NCBI RefSeq assembly: GCF_013167215.1
Contig: NZ_JABJWY010000033.1
Span: 23,542-87,541, forward strand
From: Sphingobacterium prati
Lineage (GTDB): Bacteria > Bacteroidota > Bacteroidia > Sphingobacteriales > Sphingobacteriaceae
DNA: 64,000 nt
Direction: 5' to 3'
In this document: piece by piece, positions 48,798 through 57,795 of the stretch
Layout: every line of letters starts with the position of its first letter
Numbering within the stretch: the first letter of the stretch is position 1
Made by a program: the position numbers and the translations under genes
The notes under the pieces: model-generated
Told to the model about the DNA's origin: nothing
The model's input: only the letters and a program-made list of their open reading frames with translations
The model's database searches: none

Positions 48798-51776
48798 TTA
48801 AAAGTTTACTTGAAGTCCCATCATAAAAGTCCTTGTCTTAGGGTAGACATTGCGTTCCTCAAAGCCGGGTTCCAGTCCGTTGATATTCACTTCCGGATCC
48901 AGGCCACTGTAGTTGGTAAAAACAAAAAGATCGCGTGCCGTCGCATAAACCCGCATCGATTTAAGTGGTTTGATCCAATGTTGATTGAACCGGTAGCCTA
49001 TATTGAGCGCATCGACTTTGAGGAACGTACCTTTTTCAAGCCAGTAGTCGCTCAGTTCTTTTTCACCTTTGATATTTTTATGCTTATCATAAGCTTCTTC
49101 TAGCACATTTTGGCCTGTCACATTGGGAAGACTGTAATACATATTGATCATATTAAAGACATCATGCCCGATCCAGCTACGCATATAGATGCTGGCATCC
49201 CAGTTTTTATAAGTAAACTGGTTATTCCAGGAGAGTTGAAGCGTGGGTATCGCATTACCCACAAAGGACTTATCTTCAAGGGTTTTACTACGATCTCTTA
49301 CATCAAAAGCATTCCCATCTTTGTCGTAGAGTTTCCAATAGCCATCATCCGTGAACCCTGCAAATTTCCAGATGAAGAATTGCCCGATATCCTGACCGGG
49401 GTATAATCTAACAGCCGAGCCCGGGGAACCCGGCGCCGGAAAATTCTTAAGGTCGGTAAATGTCTGACTTCCCCACAGGGTATTGAGCCTACTTTTATTA
49501 TGTGACCCTACAATGCTGGTCGTATAGCTAAAATTGTCATTTTCGACCGCCCTGAAATTAAGCTCAAACTCATACCCAGTATTCTGCATGCTGCCCACGT
49601 TCATTGTTGTTTTGTCGTGGATGGCAGGCGGCTGCGATACACTGATATCATAAATAAGGTCATCTATTTTTCGTTTGTAGACATCAAAACGGCCGCTCAA
49701 TCGGTTATTCAGCACAGCAAAGTCCAGTCCGAGGTTGTATTCCTTTTTGACTTCCCATTTGATATCCGGATTTTGGTTGTGCATGACGCCATAGGTTTTG
49801 AACCATTTGCCATCCTGCAGAAACCAGGTGTCGGCACTGTACATCCGTGTAGCCACCTTGGCATCAAAACCTTCATTGCCCGTCTCACCATAGCCCGCAC
49901 GTAGTTTAAGGTCATTGATAAACTGGATATCCTTTAGGAAAGGTTCCTGCGAGACACGCCATCCCGCAGATAGACCAGGGAAAAATCCCCATCTATTTTT
50001 AGGGGCAAATTTACTCGAACCTTCGTAACGTGCCGTGGCTGTCAGGATATAACGATCGAGATAGGAATAGTTAACACGGCCAAAGAAGGCGGCAAGTTTG
50101 ACCCAGGGGTTTTTCCATGACCCCAATCCAGCACGTCCGTCAGAAAGATAAGTTCCGCTGTTCATATCATGTTCATTAATCCCGTCGACAGGAAAATTGG
50201 AGTTTTCCGCTGAAAATCCCTGTCCATTAAAGTCCTGATAACTATACCCCACGACAGCATTGAGGGAATGCCTGTCCCAACGGTTGGTATAGTTGGCCGT
50301 CCATTCAAACACACGGTCATTGAATCTGCTGTAATATTGTTTGGCAAATCCGTCCACGCTATTCTTTCTAGAGAGGCGATGCTGAGCAGATCGGTAATAG
50401 TTGCCGTGCTCCGTATTATTTTTTATGCCAATCGTCGCACTCGTGGTCAGGTGATCGGTCAGATTCAGCTTTAATGTCGTGTTGGCCAATAGATATTTAA
50501 ACTGCTTCTGATCCGATCGCAATCGTGCCTCCGCAACAGGGTTCCAAATATCATAACCATCTTCAATCACATTATATCCACTGACATCATTCGCGTCATA
50601 AGGCGTTTCGGTCGGATTCATCACCAATGCCATATTGAAGATATCGTTGTTGTTAAAGATATCGCCGTTGGCACCAAAGGCTTTCACCTCATTGTAGCTT
50701 ACATTGGTATTTAATTCGGCAAAACCATCAAAAAATTTGAAGGCACTGTTGATACGTCCACCGATCTCATCCCTTTTGGACGTGATGGCCATACCGTTGG
50801 CATTTCTTTTGGTAAATGTCGTATAGACATTAGCATTCTCCGAACCACCACTGATATTAACCACCTGCCGATGGCTAAATGGATTGTTGTTGGTCACTTC
50901 GTCATACCAATCTGTCCGGTGCCCCAGATCTTTGCCCAGGCCATATTCCACAAATTTCTCCGCAGAAAGTACTTCCGGCCGTTTTCGGATGCTTTCGATA
51001 AAATATTCAGACGTAAAATTGACTTGGGCCTTACCTACCTGAGGACGTTTTGTCGTGATCAGGATGACCCCACCCGAAGCCCTTGTACCATAGATTGCTG
51101 CTGCCGAAGCGTCGCGTAGTACGTTGATCGATTCAATATCCTCTTTAGCGACCGAATTAATATCGCCGCCAGGCACACCATCAATAACGACCAAAGGGCC
51201 CTGTGAAGCATTGACCGAATTGACACCGCGCAATTGCAAGGATACACCAGCATTGGGATCCGTACCATTTGTAGAGACGACGCTAAGACCTGGAACTTTA
51301 CCCTGAATGGCAAGCAGCGGTGAGACCGCTCCGGATACCATGTCCTTTTGCTTGATACTGGTCACAACACTGGTTACTTCCCGCTTCTCTAGCGAGCCAT
51401 AACCGACCACAACAGCCTCTTCCAGGTTTTGCGTATCTGATATAACCTGTATTGACATTGTGGTCCCCCCACTGTAGACAACTTCTTTGCTGACGAACCC
51501 GATCATACGAACGACAAGAACATCGTTTTTCTTAACATTTGGTAGACTAAAACTGCCGTTGGCATCCGTAGATGTGCTGGTAGGGCTACCTTTGACGGAT
51601 ACCGTGGCGCCAACGACGGGGCTGCCCTGCTCGTCCTTGACCGTACCTTTTAGGCTGGGCTGTGCTTCCTGCGCATAAAGCGTAGTCGGCATAGCCAAAG
51701 TGGCTCCAGCAGCGAGACTGCTACTGAATAGCAATAATTTAGTAGCCACTTTAAAACTGTTGATTTTAAAATTCAT
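48798..51776 (-). CDS. SusC/RagA-family TonB-linked outer-membrane transporter (3)
   Basis: A 992-residue SusC. A signal region to ~LYAQE precedes the CarboxypepD_reg-like domain (LKGTVKDEQGSPVVGATV) and the TonB-box-like LEEAVVVGYGSLEKREV. The plug has PLVVIDGVPGGDINSV, VLRDASAAAIYGTRASGGVILITTK, and the barrel ends FMMGLQVNF. First gene of a minus-strand pair whose promoter should lie in 51777-52139. The ligand is unknown. Confidence 0.95.
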   Translation of the reverse strand: MNFKINSFKVATKLLLFSSSLAAGATLAMPTTLYAQEAQPSLKGTVKDEQGSPVVGATVSVKGSPTSTSTDANGSFSLPNVKKNDVLVVRMIGFVSKEVVYSGGTTMSIQVISDTQNLEEAVVVGYGSLEKREVTSVVTSIKQKDMVSGAVSPLLAIQGKVPGLSVVSTNGTDPNAGVSLQLRGVNSVNASQGPLVVIDGVPGGDINSVAKEDIESINVLRDASAAAIYGTRASGGVILITTKRPQVGKAQVNFTSEYFIESIRKRPEVLSAEKFVEYGLGKDLGHRTDWYDEVTNNNPFSHRQVVNISGGSENANVYTTFTKRNANGMAITSKRDEIGGRINSAFKFFDGFAELNTNVSYNEVKAFGANGDIFNNNDIFNMALVMNPTETPYDANDVSGYNVIEDGYDIWNPVAEARLRSDQKQFKYLLANTTLKLNLTDHLTTSATIGIKNNTEHGNYYRSAQHRLSRKNSVDGFAKQYYSRFNDRVFEWTANYTNRWDRHSLNAVVGYSYQDFNGQGFSAENSNFPVDGINEHDMNSGTYLSDGRAGLGSWKNPWVKLAAFFGRVNYSYLDRYILTATARYEGSSKFAPKNRWGFFPGLSAGWRVSQEPFLKDIQFINDLKLRAGYGETGNEGFDAKVATRMYSADTWFLQDGKWFKTYGVMHNQNPDIKWEVKKEYNLGLDFAVLNNRLSGRFDVYKRKIDDLIYDISVSQPPAIHDKTTMNVGSMQNTGYEFELNFRAVENDNFSYTTSIVGSHNKSRLNTLWGSQTFTDLKNFPAPGSPGSAVRLYPGQDIGQFFIWKFAGFTDDGYWKLYDKDGNAFDVRDRSKTLEDKSFVGNAIPTLQLSWNNQFTYKNWDASIYMRSWIGHDVFNMINMYYSLPNVTGQNVLEEAYDKHKNIKGEKELSDYWLEKGTFLKVDALNIGYRFNQHWIKPLKSMRVYATARDLFVFTNYSGLDPEVNINGLEPGFEERNVYPKTRTFMMGLQVNF

Positions 51777-52139
51777 GAGCTAAATGTTTATTAAGGGATA
51801 TTGATTGTATATAAAGGCGTACTAAAAGAGTACCTGAAGAGACGCTGTCAATTGCCTATGGCGCCAAAAAAAATTGAAATAGTTATTTTCCCGATACTGC
51901 ATATAATTGGTGTGATTGATCCGGGTAAAATTAAAATATTCTATCACTTTAAATTAACACTGAGACAATTTGATGATATTTTGAGACGGATTGGAATCTA
52001 ATTAAACAGCATATGACAACCTAGGGCGCTTATGTAAATTGGATGTGACATGCCCGTTCGCCACGCGCATTTCATACTAATCCGGATATAAAAACCGTTT
52101 AATAGGTAGTGAATTAATTTGTAAACTTACTTTATACGA
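51777..52139. other. Divergent spacer between SusC (3) and the PLP-enzyme operon
   Basis: 363 bp, AT-rich, with no ORF of coding character. It contains a small GTACT/AGTAC hairpin on the SusC side and TTAATTTG at 52114-52121, which resembles but does not match a -7 box for the rightward operon (leader under 20 nt if used). Confidence 0.4.
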
Positions 52140-53108
52140 TTGAATACATCTATTTTCGGGAATACACCACTACATCGATGCGACTATCTTTCAAGCAAAT
52201 ACCAGTGTCAAATCTCTATTAAAAAGGAATATTTTAATCCAAATCAAACAGCAAAAGATCGAGCGGCCTGGTATATGGTAAAAGATGCAATTGCCAAAAA
52301 GCTAATAAAACCCGATGATATCCTCGTCGAAGCAAGCAGTGGCAATACCGGGATTGGAATTGCCTATCTGGCGAAACAATTAGGGTACAGGTCTTGTATA
52401 TTCGTCACACAAAATTGTTCCAAAGAAAAGCTCAGGAGTTTGGAAAACTTGGGCGCAAAGATTGTACACTGCGACAATTCCAATGGTCTGCTGGATAAAA
52501 ATTCCACACAATATCGGGCATGGTCATTCGCGCAAATGAACCGTAACAGCTACTATACCGATCAGTATAACAATCCTGAAAACAGCCGTGCGCACTATGA
52601 AACAACAGGGCCAGAAATATGGCAGCAGACATCCGGAAAGATAACACACTTTTTTGCGGGGCTCGGCACTACCGGTACGGTATCAGGAATTGGGAAATAT
52701 TTAAAAGAAAAAGATAATGGCATTAAAGTATTGGGGATTGAACCAAAGGGTTCCATTCTCGCTCCATATAAAGCAACAGGCAAAGTACCCACATCAGACA
52801 CCGTAATGGAGAAAATCGAAGGAATAGGGCGCAAATTTGTACCCGGTATTTTTGATACCATGGCTGTAGACCAGATTCTTCAAGTCGAACGTAGCCCTAC
52901 GGTGCAAACAGCTTTAGCCTATTATCAGCATACAGGAATGCTAACCGGTTTTTCCAGTGCAGCAATCCTGGCAGGATTGGAAGATTATTGTAGGAACAAC
53001 ACCGTTGACATGCGCGATCATATTGTGCTATTATTTGCTGATTATGGCGATCGTTATCTGCATAGTTTATACCATTCATTGACTACTAAAAACAGCGTGT
53101 ATGACTAA
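52140..53108 (+). CDS. PLP-dependent cysteine synthase / cystathionine beta-synthase family enzyme
   Basis: A 322-residue fold-type II PLP enzyme. K39 in NPNQTAKDR is the Schiff-base lysine, SSGNT (66-70) the substrate loop, GLGTTGT (174-180) the PLP-phosphate loop, and DQYNNPEN matches the CysM/CBS branch. The start is a TTG (52140), as no ATG precedes the conserved N-terminus. Possible reactions are beta-replacement on O-acetylserine or O-phosphoserine by sulfide, sulfite (cysteate) or an amino donor (diaminopropionate). Its end overlaps the next gene by 8 bp, and panD is third. Shared operon with PanD suggests a product using both cysteine-like and beta-alanine units. Confidence 0.8.
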   Translation: MNTSIFGNTPLHRCDYLSSKYQCQISIKKEYFNPNQTAKDRAAWYMVKDAIAKKLIKPDDILVEASSGNTGIGIAYLAKQLGYRSCIFVTQNCSKEKLRSLENLGAKIVHCDNSNGLLDKNSTQYRAWSFAQMNRNSYYTDQYNNPENSRAHYETTGPEIWQQTSGKITHFFAGLGTTGTVSGIGKYLKEKDNGIKVLGIEPKGSILAPYKATGKVPTSDTVMEKIEGIGRKFVPGIFDTMAVDQILQVERSPTVQTALAYYQHTGMLTGFSSAAILAGLEDYCRNNTVDMRDHIVLLFADYGDRYLHSLYHSLTTKNSVYD

Positions 53109-54168
53109 GGATTTTCATGATTTCGCTATTCCATTGGCCTGGCCGGATGTCACTGCCTATGGAGACGAAAAATGGATGAGTTTTTTAAAACGTTGCGGAC
53201 TGGTAAAGAACCTGAACTTCAAAGTAGGTCATGCAGCCATCTTACTGGTGTCACAGCGTACAGGAGAGGTCTCATACTATGATTTTGGCCGTTATGTCTG
53301 TCCACGTGGTTTTGGCCGTGCCCGTTCAAAAGATTTTGATCCCAGGCTAACCATCCAGACATCGGCTATCTTTGACCCTTCGTATTCCACCATCACCAAT
53401 ATCAAGGAAATATTACGGGATTTGACAACTATTGAACATGTTACACATGGCGGTGGACGCTTATTATTTTCCATCGTACCCGATGTGGATCATGAGCTAG
53501 CCACGGCGTATGCAAAAGAGCTCTGTAGCATGGGACCGATCCCCTACGGCGCACTAGCTGCCGGAAACAACAGCTGTTCCCGCTTTGTCGCCCAGATGCT
53601 CAAAGCCGGCATGCAGTCAACAGATAGACGTATAAGAAAGATATGCATTCCTGAGACCATCATTCCCAGTCCAACAAGTAATATCGTCAATACCCATCAA
53701 AATAAACAGATATACTGTTATGAAGACGGACAGTTAACAAGTTGGAACATGGACCGCACACAATCTTTAACGTTCCAATGGCGTTTACTTAAAGAGAATT
53801 TAAACAGCAGATCGGCTTCAACATTAGGATGTGACCTGACCAAAGGCCACTTGGAGATGCCTTTAAGACCGTCCAATGTCCCAATAGACGCACAATGGTT
53901 GGGTGGAATAGGCGAAGGCATGTGGTTTCATCTTGCAGCCTGTACCGTACAAGATGCTCAGTACATCATGTCCAGCTATAGCTATACTGGAGAAAATATA
54001 AACCAAGTTTGGACATCATGTCCCCAGCAACGATTTATTATCAACGCCCCTTTTGAGGTCTTAACGCAGATGGACGGCACATATTTCACCTTACTACAGG
54101 ATAATCAAAAATTCCTGTTCAAGAAAATCGCACACACACATTTAAACCAATCAGCAAAAGCAATTTAA
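53101..54168 (+). CDS. Uncharacterised protein with His/Cys pair, possible permuted papain-fold
   Basis: A 355-residue protein without signal or membrane segment. In the first half, KVGHAAILLV (H44), then VSYYDFGRYVCPRGFGRARS, and NNSCSRFVAQML (C159) resemble the His-before-Cys order of circularly permuted NlpC/P60- or LRAT-like enzymes (hydrolases or acyltransferases). The C-terminal ~170 residues are beta-rich and unassigned. It overlaps the PLP-enzyme gene by 8 bp and ends 1 bp before panD, so the three proteins are tightly coupled. I do not know this family by function. An amide-forming or amide-cleaving step in the same pathway is a guess. Confidence 0.6.
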   Translation: MTKDFHDFAIPLAWPDVTAYGDEKWMSFLKRCGLVKNLNFKVGHAAILLVSQRTGEVSYYDFGRYVCPRGFGRARSKDFDPRLTIQTSAIFDPSYSTITNIKEILRDLTTIEHVTHGGGRLLFSIVPDVDHELATAYAKELCSMGPIPYGALAAGNNSCSRFVAQMLKAGMQSTDRRIRKICIPETIIPSPTSNIVNTHQNKQIYCYEDGQLTSWNMDRTQSLTFQWRLLKENLNSRSASTLGCDLTKGHLEMPLRPSNVPIDAQWLGGIGEGMWFHLAACTVQDAQYIMSSYSYTGENINQVWTSCPQQRFIINAPFEVLTQMDGTYFTLLQDNQKFLFKKIAHTHLNQSAKAI

Positions 54169-54169
54169 C

Positions 54170-54538
54170 ATGGAAATAACACTATTAAAAGCTAAGATAC
54201 ATACGGTCACCGTGACGGAAGCTAACGTCGCCTATAATGGGTCTATTACCATCGATGCCGCATTACTGGAAGCCGCAGGAATAAAGAAATATGAGCAGGT
54301 ATATATTAATAATGCGGTCAATGGCAGCAGGATAATGACATACGTACTACCCGGGACAAGGGGCGGCGGCGAGGTGTGTATGAACGGAGGTGCGGCACTT
54401 CATGCACAAGTTGGCGATACCGTCCATATTCTATCTTTTGTAACGATGTCTCCTGAAGAAGCTGATCAACATCAGCCGACTTTGGTCTTCACCGAAGGCA
54501 ATAACCAGATCAAGTCCATAGCGAAATATGAATATTAA
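54170..54538 (+). CDS. panD: Aspartate 1-decarboxylase
   Basis: A 122-residue pyruvoyl enzyme, L-aspartate to beta-alanine and CO2, feeding pantothenate and CoA. All signature residues align without gaps to Escherichia coli PanD: K9, H11, self-cleavage site G24-S25 (AYNGSITID), R54, T57-Y58 (NGSRIMTY) and N72 (MNGGAALH). It should therefore be processed and active on aspartate. Unusually, it is not beside panB/panC but third in an operon with a cysteine-synthase-like enzyme and an unknown protein. A terminator follows at 54620. Confidence 0.92.
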   Translation: MEITLLKAKIHTVTVTEANVAYNGSITIDAALLEAAGIKKYEQVYINNAVNGSRIMTYVLPGTRGGGEVCMNGGAALHAQVGDTVHILSFVTMSPEEADQHQPTLVFTEGNNQIKSIAKYEY

Positions 54539-54619
54539 TTGCGATCAGCTACATTGGGATTTACTATCGCAGGATTAGATAATCTTTTCGCTGCGCCGGT
54601 AAAGAAGTTATAAAAGAGA

Positions 54620-54650
54620 ATCCCCGGTACTAAAATGTACCGGGGATCTT
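54620..54650 (+). terminator. Terminator of the PLP-enzyme/panD operon
   Basis: A perfect 11-bp GC-rich stem (54620-54630/54637-54647), a 6-nt loop and CTTTCT, 82 bp after the panD stop. Confidence 0.8.
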
Positions 54651-54808
54651 TCTAATGGGCTTTTAGCGGCCCTTGATCAACTGTAGGTTAATAAAATGAT
54701 AATCGGCATTTGTACCACCGTTATCATTATTTTTTTATGCGTAATCCGTTATGGATTCAATGGTAAATGTTGCTATCTATCTAAAAACTAAACCTCTATC
54801 AATCAGTA

Positions 54809-55162
54809 TTAAAATATAGTCTCCAATGGGCCTTGTTCCGGTTTAGCAACTGCATTACGTTGCGTTTGTTCACGCATCCAGTTGTTAAAATCAATATCCG
54901 AAGCGATATTAAATTTTTTGCGCAATCTGTTTTTGCGCACCTGCACAGCACGTATCGTGACGGAAGTGTATTCAGCAATATTTTTGGTCGAAAAATTCAG
55001 AAAGGTCATGGCACAGAATTCCAGCTCACTGCTCCGGATTTTGGGATTTATAGCCTTTAATGATTCAACAAATTCAGGATACAACTCGTTGAATAAAGTC
55101 AAAAATTCTGCATTATTGTTCTTAGCCAAAGTGATTAAGTTATTGAATTTATCGGTTTCCAT
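54809..55162 (-). CDS. Small orphan HTH protein (LuxR-like C-terminal domain)
   Basis: A 117-residue protein. The C-terminal half (FSTKNIAEYTSVTIRAVQVR, then KNRLRKKFNIASDIDFNNWM) looks like the LuxR/GerE-like DNA-binding end of Bacteroidota TPR regulators. The usual long N-terminal TPR and transmembrane parts are missing; only ~55 helical residues precede the HTH. A start at 55162 (ATG) is natural, so this is either a stand-alone small regulator or the surviving end of a larger gene. A long leader (to the promoter near 55470) carries an inverted repeat. Confidence 0.65.
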   Translation of the reverse strand: METDKFNNLITLAKNNNAEFLTLFNELYPEFVESLKAINPKIRSSELEFCAMTFLNFSTKNIAEYTSVTIRAVQVRKNRLRKKFNIASDIDFNNWMREQTQRNAVAKPEQGPLETIF

Positions 55163-55283
55163 TTTGCATATCGTTTTTCAGTAAATTGTTATTTCTAATT
55201 CTGTCTTTCGCTCATAGGTGTCACTGCTAGCAAGCAGAAGATTATATTCATTTTTTAATGGAATATGAACTGCTACCAATTAA

Positions 55284-55314
55284 ACTCGATGGGGTTTAAA
55301 CTGTCCCATCGAGT
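55284..55314. promoter_or_regulatory. Inverted repeat upstream of the orphan HTH gene
   Basis: ACTCGATGGG and CCCATCGAGT, perfect 10-bp arms with an 11-nt spacer, about 120 bp upstream of the HTH start. A further CCCCATCGA copy occurs near 55357. No T-run follows, so an operator or leader hairpin is more likely than a terminator. Confidence 0.5.
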
Positions 55315-55465
55315 AATCCAAATATATTATCATAGAACCTTCACGCAAATTGGGCCCCATCGACAATTCAGTAAAATCCAGTTTTTAAATTTCTTCACAA
55401 AAACAACTCCACCATGCTTTTGCTCCAATAACTTCTCAACCAGAATATCTTACCTATCTTGCTGA

Positions 55466-55523
55466 CAAATATTGTCATTTGAAGAAAGAATAAAGAAAAA
55501 GCGCATTTCACATTGATATCACA
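55466..55523 (-). promoter_or_regulatory. Phased-heptamer promoter 1 (leftward, toward the orphan HTH gene)
   Basis: On the minus strand, TGTGATA-TCAA-TGTGAAA (55506-55523) lies 32 nt upstream of AATATTTG (55466-55473), a near-consensus -7 box. The layout equals that at 57737 and 58002. The first 16 bases (55508-55523) are an exact inverted copy of 58002-58017. Confidence 0.5.
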
Positions 55524-55835
55524 TCTTTACAATGAGCTGAAAAACAATTATTTACAACAGTACGACCCTAACATTATGCCGAACGTAAGGATGAAGATTA
55601 GGAAATCCTCAAGTTAATTAAACTGTATTTTTACTCGTATCTAGCTATTAGATTCACCGTCCAAAGAAAATGATTCACCACTTTTGCGCGAACAACGCGC
55701 AGCCGACTTGGTATAATCAGCATTATTTTTATCAGAAAAAAATAAGATCCTCTTAATTCAAAGTTCCAATTATGTGCTTCGAATTTTAGGGACAAGGTAG
55801 CTGAGCGTGGCAGTACATTCGGATCATATTTGGCT

Positions 55836-55868
55836 AAAAAAAACTCGACAGGCATATCGCCTGTCGAG
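55836..55868 (-). terminator. Terminator of the lipoprotein/AAGS-peptide transcript
   Basis: A perfect 10-bp stem (55844-55853/55859-55868), a 5-nt loop and an eight-base U-run on the minus strand, about 40 bp after the peptide stop. It supports 57693-to-55910 as one transcript. Confidence 0.85.
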
Positions 55869-55909
55869 CAACTGCTACCTATAAATTGCAGCAAATGTAA
55901 TCGGATAAA

Positions 55910-56074
55910 TTACCAGTTAATCGTACGGTTGTCATCATCCGCTTGTTCCCAAGACTGTTGAGGATCATTGCTAATGGTATTTGCAGAACCTGCAGCAATA
56001 CCTTGCTCCAATTCTACATTTGTGGCCTCAATCTTTGGGCTTGTATATATTTTTTTTGACTGATTAGTTTTCAT
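55910..56074 (-). CDS. Small AAGS-motif peptide (54 aa), copy 3
   Basis: A 54-residue ORF (ATG at 56074): a basic start, Y-T-S-P-K-I, then NVELEQGIAAGSAN, and an acidic Trp-containing tail (SWEQADDDNR, ending INW). No signal sequence. Unlike the other three copies, it lies downstream of its lipoprotein gene (56-bp gap), directly before the terminator. Function unknown; the motif makes it a clear family member. Confidence 0.75.
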   Translation of the reverse strand: MKTNQSKKIYTSPKIEATNVELEQGIAAGSANTISNDPQQSWEQADDDNRTINW

Positions 56075-56130
56075 ATCTTAATTTTTAGACGCTATTATTT
56101 TCAATTCATTGCGAAATTTTACAATGATTA

Positions 56131-57693
56131 TTATGGACAAGCAACTTTTTTTCTACCGCTTCCTGATCCCACCATTTTGGTTGCTCCCTGAACAACTTGT
56201 GTAATTTTCACGTTATTGTCCGTCGTAGACCATTGAACAGTATTGAAAGAACCTTGTGTCAGTACCAATGGATACAATGCTCCACCAGAGCTTTTGCTAC
56301 CAAACATTGTCACTTTACCATCACGGCTAATAACCACACGGATAATTGGGTTTGCTGCAGTACCTGTCATACTGTAGATCTGAGGCACATTAGCACCGCC
56401 CTCTGTATTGACACCATTATATATACTTCCATCCTCAAACTGTACATTCCTAGGCGCAATTGCAATACCTGATTCAAACTGGATTTCCTGAGTTGCCAAT
56501 TTCACACCATTTATCTCCATATTAAAGGAGTTGTCCAATTGAAGAATATCAAATACAAACCCATAGTCTGCTCCCGGAGCAGTAAGGTCTTTCTCCACGA
56601 CACCACCTGCTGGTACGACCACTCCGTCTACCACCGCGCCGCCACCAGAAGCAGCATAGTTCCAGTTAAGATCCGCTCCACCAGTAACGGGTTGCGTACA
56701 GGTTTTGAAGTTCAGGTTTAAGTTGTAACGTTGTCCGGGCAATATTTGTAAACCGACAACAGAAACATTTGTTTTCGTCTCACCATCGATCGTGATCGAG
56801 CCAAAGTTGAACGAGCCGTTTGTTTCTCCTGGATGAATCAATAAAGTAGGAACGCTTGATACGCTGCGCAAACCAGCTCCTAATAGCGGGAATTGTACCG
56901 TAGCAGTTGAAGTCGTACCGTTATAGCTTATCGTACCATCTGCCAATTTTAAATTTGCGCTAGGATGCGTAGGACTTATCGTTGGGGAAACCAAACTTGT
57001 TATCGCTCCAGTCATTTCGGTTGCCATGCTCAGGTTGGTGGTTACTTCACTGTATTTATGTTTTAAGACAACATCCAGATTATTATCGCCAGAATGTACC
57101 GTTAGATCTTTCTTGAAATACATCAGGTCAGCACTGATGTTATCAAGACTGGCATTACTTAGGGTGGTTTGGGCCGTTACAGTTGGGACCGACGCTGTAC
57201 TGTTTACAGAATAAGCAACAAATGTATACGTCTGTTCAGCATCCAACGCGATCTCATCACTATTGGTGCTCGAATTTGTATAGGTTTTCTCGGTTACATA
57301 CTCCCCATTGCTGTTATAAACAACGATTTTATACTTAACGTTTGCAGCTAAAGGCGTTATCTCTTCTGTTACAGCAGCGCGGCTACCGGATGATGCACGC
57401 AACAGGTTGCCACTTGTTGCAGACGATCCGTTCGTCAACGTTGCTTCAAAAGAACTTGTACGGGTAAAAGGTACAACGACTGTCTGTGCTGTAGTCGAAG
57501 AACTAGTTCCATTACCCGCTTTCTTGGTTGTTACCACTGGGTTTTCAACCCCAAGCAACTGAATGTTAACGCTAGCCTTGCCGCTGGTCGCTACACTATC
57601 CTTACTTTCTTTACAGGAATACAAAGATCCGCAAATCAGAGTTGATAGCGCCAGAGCGCTCCAACTTTTCTTTATTTGCACTTGTAGAATCAT
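56131..57693 (-). CDS. Fimbrillin-like surface lipoprotein, divergent C-terminus
   Basis: 520 residues from the ATG at 57693; a longer frame to 57807 would put 38 residues before the signal and run through the promoter. Lipobox ICGSLYSC. Fimbrillin-family features in the first half are VKYKIVVYNSNGEYVTEKTY and TYTFVAYSVNSTASVP. The C-terminal part (TGGADLNWNYAASGGG onward) lacks the DPC...RC cysteine pattern of the three paralogues and ends in a basic KKVACP. It is transcribed from the phased-heptamer promoter at 57737-57795 and followed by an AAGS peptide gene. Probably a surface adhesin or pilus component. Confidence 0.7.
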   Translation of the reverse strand: MILQVQIKKSWSALALSTLICGSLYSCKESKDSVATSGKASVNIQLLGVENPVVTTKKAGNGTSSSTTAQTVVVPFTRTSSFEATLTNGSSATSGNLLRASSGSRAAVTEEITPLAANVKYKIVVYNSNGEYVTEKTYTNSSTNSDEIALDAEQTYTFVAYSVNSTASVPTVTAQTTLSNASLDNISADLMYFKKDLTVHSGDNNLDVVLKHKYSEVTTNLSMATEMTGAITSLVSPTISPTHPSANLKLADGTISYNGTTSTATVQFPLLGAGLRSVSSVPTLLIHPGETNGSFNFGSITIDGETKTNVSVVGLQILPGQRYNLNLNFKTCTQPVTGGADLNWNYAASGGGAVVDGVVVPAGGVVEKDLTAPGADYGFVFDILQLDNSFNMEINGVKLATQEIQFESGIAIAPRNVQFEDGSIYNGVNTEGGANVPQIYSMTGTAANPIIRVVISRDGKVTMFGSKSSGGALYPLVLTQGSFNTVQWSTTDNNVKITQVVQGATKMVGSGSGRKKVACP

Positions 57694-57736
57694 TTCTTTA
57701 ATTAGTTTGAAGATGAATAAATATTTTAATTGGCAG

Positions 57737-57795
57737 CAAATATTGTGATAATTTCTCATAACGAAATTACACATAGATATCACAGATGTATCACA
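57737..57795 (-). promoter_or_regulatory. Phased-heptamer promoter 2 (leftward, lipoprotein 56131-57693)
   Basis: On the plus strand, TTACACA-TAGA-TATCACA-GATG-TATCACA (57767-57795) gives three heptamers at exact 11-bp spacing. The pair nearest consensus (57778-57795) lies 33 nt from CAAATATT (57737-57744), i.e. AATATTTG on the minus strand, the same -7 box as at 55466. The start codon follows after ~44 nt. Confidence 0.55.

Larger units (their letters stand above)
55163..55909. other. Gene-poor region with operator-like sites and a terminator
   Basis: 747 bp without a convincing gene. It holds an inverted repeat at 55284-55314, a leftward promoter with phased heptamers (55466-55523), and the terminator of the AAGS-peptide transcript (55836-55868). 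A 32-codon leftward frame around 55340-55430 starting at TTG is noted but not called. Confidence 0.5.

Noticed and set aside
55330..55430. TTG-started ~32-codon leftward frame just after promoter 1, with two Cys and Trp residues
   Set aside because: Lacks the AAGS motif and an ATG; too short to separate from chance.
55631..55894. 87-codon leftward open frame
   Set aside because: It starts inside or next to the strong terminator at 55836-55868, has no recognisable motif and no promoter.
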